Shown: piece by piece, positions 5,957 through 6,631 of the stretch
Numbering within the stretch: position 1 is the stretch's first letter
Layout: each line of letters starts with the position of its first letter
Assembly: GCA_015523085.1 (NCBI GenBank)
Contig: WALA01000046.1
Coordinates: 1-6,631, forward strand
DNA from: Candidatus Aenigmatarchaeota archaeon
GTDB taxonomy: Archaea > Aenigmatarchaeota > Aenigmatarchaeia > GW2011-AR5 > WALA01
Reading direction: 5' to 3'
Length of the DNA stretch: 6,631 bases
Program-made: the position numbers and the translations under genes
The notes under the pieces: generated by a model
Told to the model about the DNA's origin: nothing
Seen by the model: only the letters and a program-made list of their open reading frames with translations
Database searches by the model: none

Positions 5957-6631
5957 TTTCTTTGGCGGAATCATTTTTTCAAGAATGTCGCGTGCCGTTA
6001 TTATGCCTATCGGTTCGCCGTTTTTGACAAATATGCACTCGTCCTGACTTTCCATGTGCTTTTTCACTTTTTCAAACGACTCACCGAACTCGACAACGTT
6101 CGCCTTTGACATTATGGTTTCCACGGGAAGGTCCATCGTAGGCACCTTTTCCGGCGACATCTCGCGCTCGCTCTTTATGAGTGTCTTCGCCATGTCCATG
6201 TCAGACACTATGCCGACAACCTTTCCATCATCGACAACTGGAAGGCGCGATATGTTTTCATTCTTGAGTATTTTTCTTGCCTTGCCTATGGTGTCGTCTT
6301 TGCTTATCGTAATCACGGGGCGGCTTATTATGTCATTGACATTTATGCCCTCTGCAGTTTTGATTATGTCGGACTCAGAGAGGATGCCGTACAGCTTTCC
6401 GCCCTTCAACACAGGAAGCGCCCTCATACCGCTGTTGAGTATCTTCTCCGCTGCTTCGAGGATGCCTTCACCTGGGACGAGCGTGGGAACACGGACAACG
6501 AACTTCGAAACCTTCGTCTTTTCCGCGTCCATGTTTGACAATGCAATGTCCTTCAAGTTGACTATGCCCTCGAATTCACCGTCCACAACCGGCAACTGGT
6601 GAAATCTGTTCGATATCATCAGATTTATGGC
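5648..6631 (-). CDS. Tandem CBS-domain protein with C-terminal HPF/S30AE-like domain (5' end outside window)
   Basis: The frame is open to the right edge (codons for Ala-Ile-Asn-Leu precede the ATG at 6619), and the first visible CBS domain is cut, so the true start lies outside. Numbered from Met 6619 there are 323 residues. CBS1 is partial (HQLPVVDGEFEGIVNLKDIA, 7-26). CBS2 spans about 38-88 (MRALPVLKGGKLYGILSESD), CBS3 about 94-148 (ISRLPVVDDGKVVGIVSDMD) and CBS4 about 166-216 (IGIITARDILEKM). CBS pairs typically bind adenine nucleotides and act as energy sensors. Residues about 222-323 form a separate basic domain: VKVNF strand, a helix around INDALERFVSKMSKIF (241-256), strands DTIFLHMKTYEV and YSLRARVYTSDGLFIA, then a helix SEWSALSAVQDITEKLERIM (295-314). 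This order and the closing pattern resemble the ribosome hibernation fold (HPF/YfiA). Likely role, by inference: a nucleotide-responsive ribosome-binding factor. The stop overlaps glyS by 6 bases. Confidence 0.88.
   Translation of the reverse strand, partial: AINLMISNRFHQLPVVDGEFEGIVNLKDIALSNMDAEKTKVSKFVVRVPTLVPGEGILEAAEKILNSGMRALPVLKGGKLYGILSESDIIKTAEGINVNDIISRPVITISKDDTIGKARKILKNENISRLPVVDDGKVVGIVSDMDMAKTLIKSEREMSPEKVPTMDLPVETIMSKANVVEFGESFEKVKKHMESQDECIFVKNGEPIGIITARDILEKMIPPKKFVKVNFINFEEVDDFDMEKINDALERFVSKMSKIFDIDTIFLHMKTYEVDGNRKKYSLRARVYTSDGLFIAKTSEWSALSAVQDITEKLERIMKKKHDKEVS
5673..5697 (+). terminator. Possible T-rich terminator for glyS
   Basis: The plus strand carries five T at 5673-5677 and four T at 5694-5697, about 20-45 bases after the glyS stop, with further short T runs between. 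This suits archaeal T-tract termination. The region is the lysine-rich C-terminal tail of the convergent CBS gene, so the T runs could simply reflect its Lys codons. Confidence 0.25.

Noticed and set aside
6054..6602. Plus-strand open frame of 182 codons opposite the CBS domains
   Set aside because: It is Ser/Phe/Met-rich, as expected from reading Lys/Glu/Asp codons backwards, and the opposite strand has unmistakable CBS repeats.
5648..6631. IMP dehydrogenase or a CBS-containing transporter
   Set aside because: No IMPDH barrel motifs or membrane segments are seen, and the CBS domains run straight into the small basic C-terminal domain and a stop.
1..6631. CRISPR array, tRNA/rRNA genes, insertion sequences or phage-defence genes
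   Set aside because: No regularly spaced repeats, cloverleaf-like segments, transposase motifs or terminal inverted repeats were seen. The window is almost fully occupied by five protein genes.

Overview
The window is archaeal. It holds a euryarchaeal/eukaryotic-type PheS and PheT pair, an archaeal/eukaryotic-type glycyl-tRNA synthetase, a secreted S16 (Lon-type) protease of a kind known mainly from Archaea, and a multi-CBS protein. The promoter elements are archaeal too: TATA boxes close to TTTAWATA and a GGTGAT Shine-Dalgarno. TGA, TAA and TAG all serve as stops. The genes are packed end to end, with overlaps of 6 and 10 bases and only one real intergenic gap of 40 bases. Two of the synthetases are shorter than is usual for their families. 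Together this suggests a small streamlined archaeal genome, possibly DPANN-like; that placement is an inference from compactness, not a phylogeny.

Layout. The minus strand from 4176 down to 1 carries an apparent three-gene operon: a signal-peptide-bearing, membrane-anchored S16 protease (4176-2350), pheS (start 2366 or 2345, stop at 1113) and pheT (starts at 1122, runs off the left edge). The 40-base gap 4177-4216 is a divergent promoter. The plus strand then carries glyS (4217-5653), which looks leaderless. Converging on it from the right is a minus-strand gene (6631-5648, 5' end missing). It encodes tandem CBS domains followed by a C-terminal domain that resembles the ribosome hibernation factor HPF/YfiA (S30AE). 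No stretch longer than 40 bases lacks a gene. I saw no tRNA, rRNA, CRISPR array, insertion sequence or long nucleotide repeat.

How they fit together. Four of the five genes concern translation: charging of tRNA-Phe and tRNA-Gly, and a probable nucleotide-responsive ribosome-binding protein. The protease leads the pheST operon and acts outside the cytoplasm, so its link to the synthetases is positional only. The points most worth attention are the CBS-HPF-like fusion, a PheS that lacks the first N-terminal winged-helix unit, the interleaved TATA boxes of the divergent promoter, and the tandem helical-hairpin repeats in the protease.
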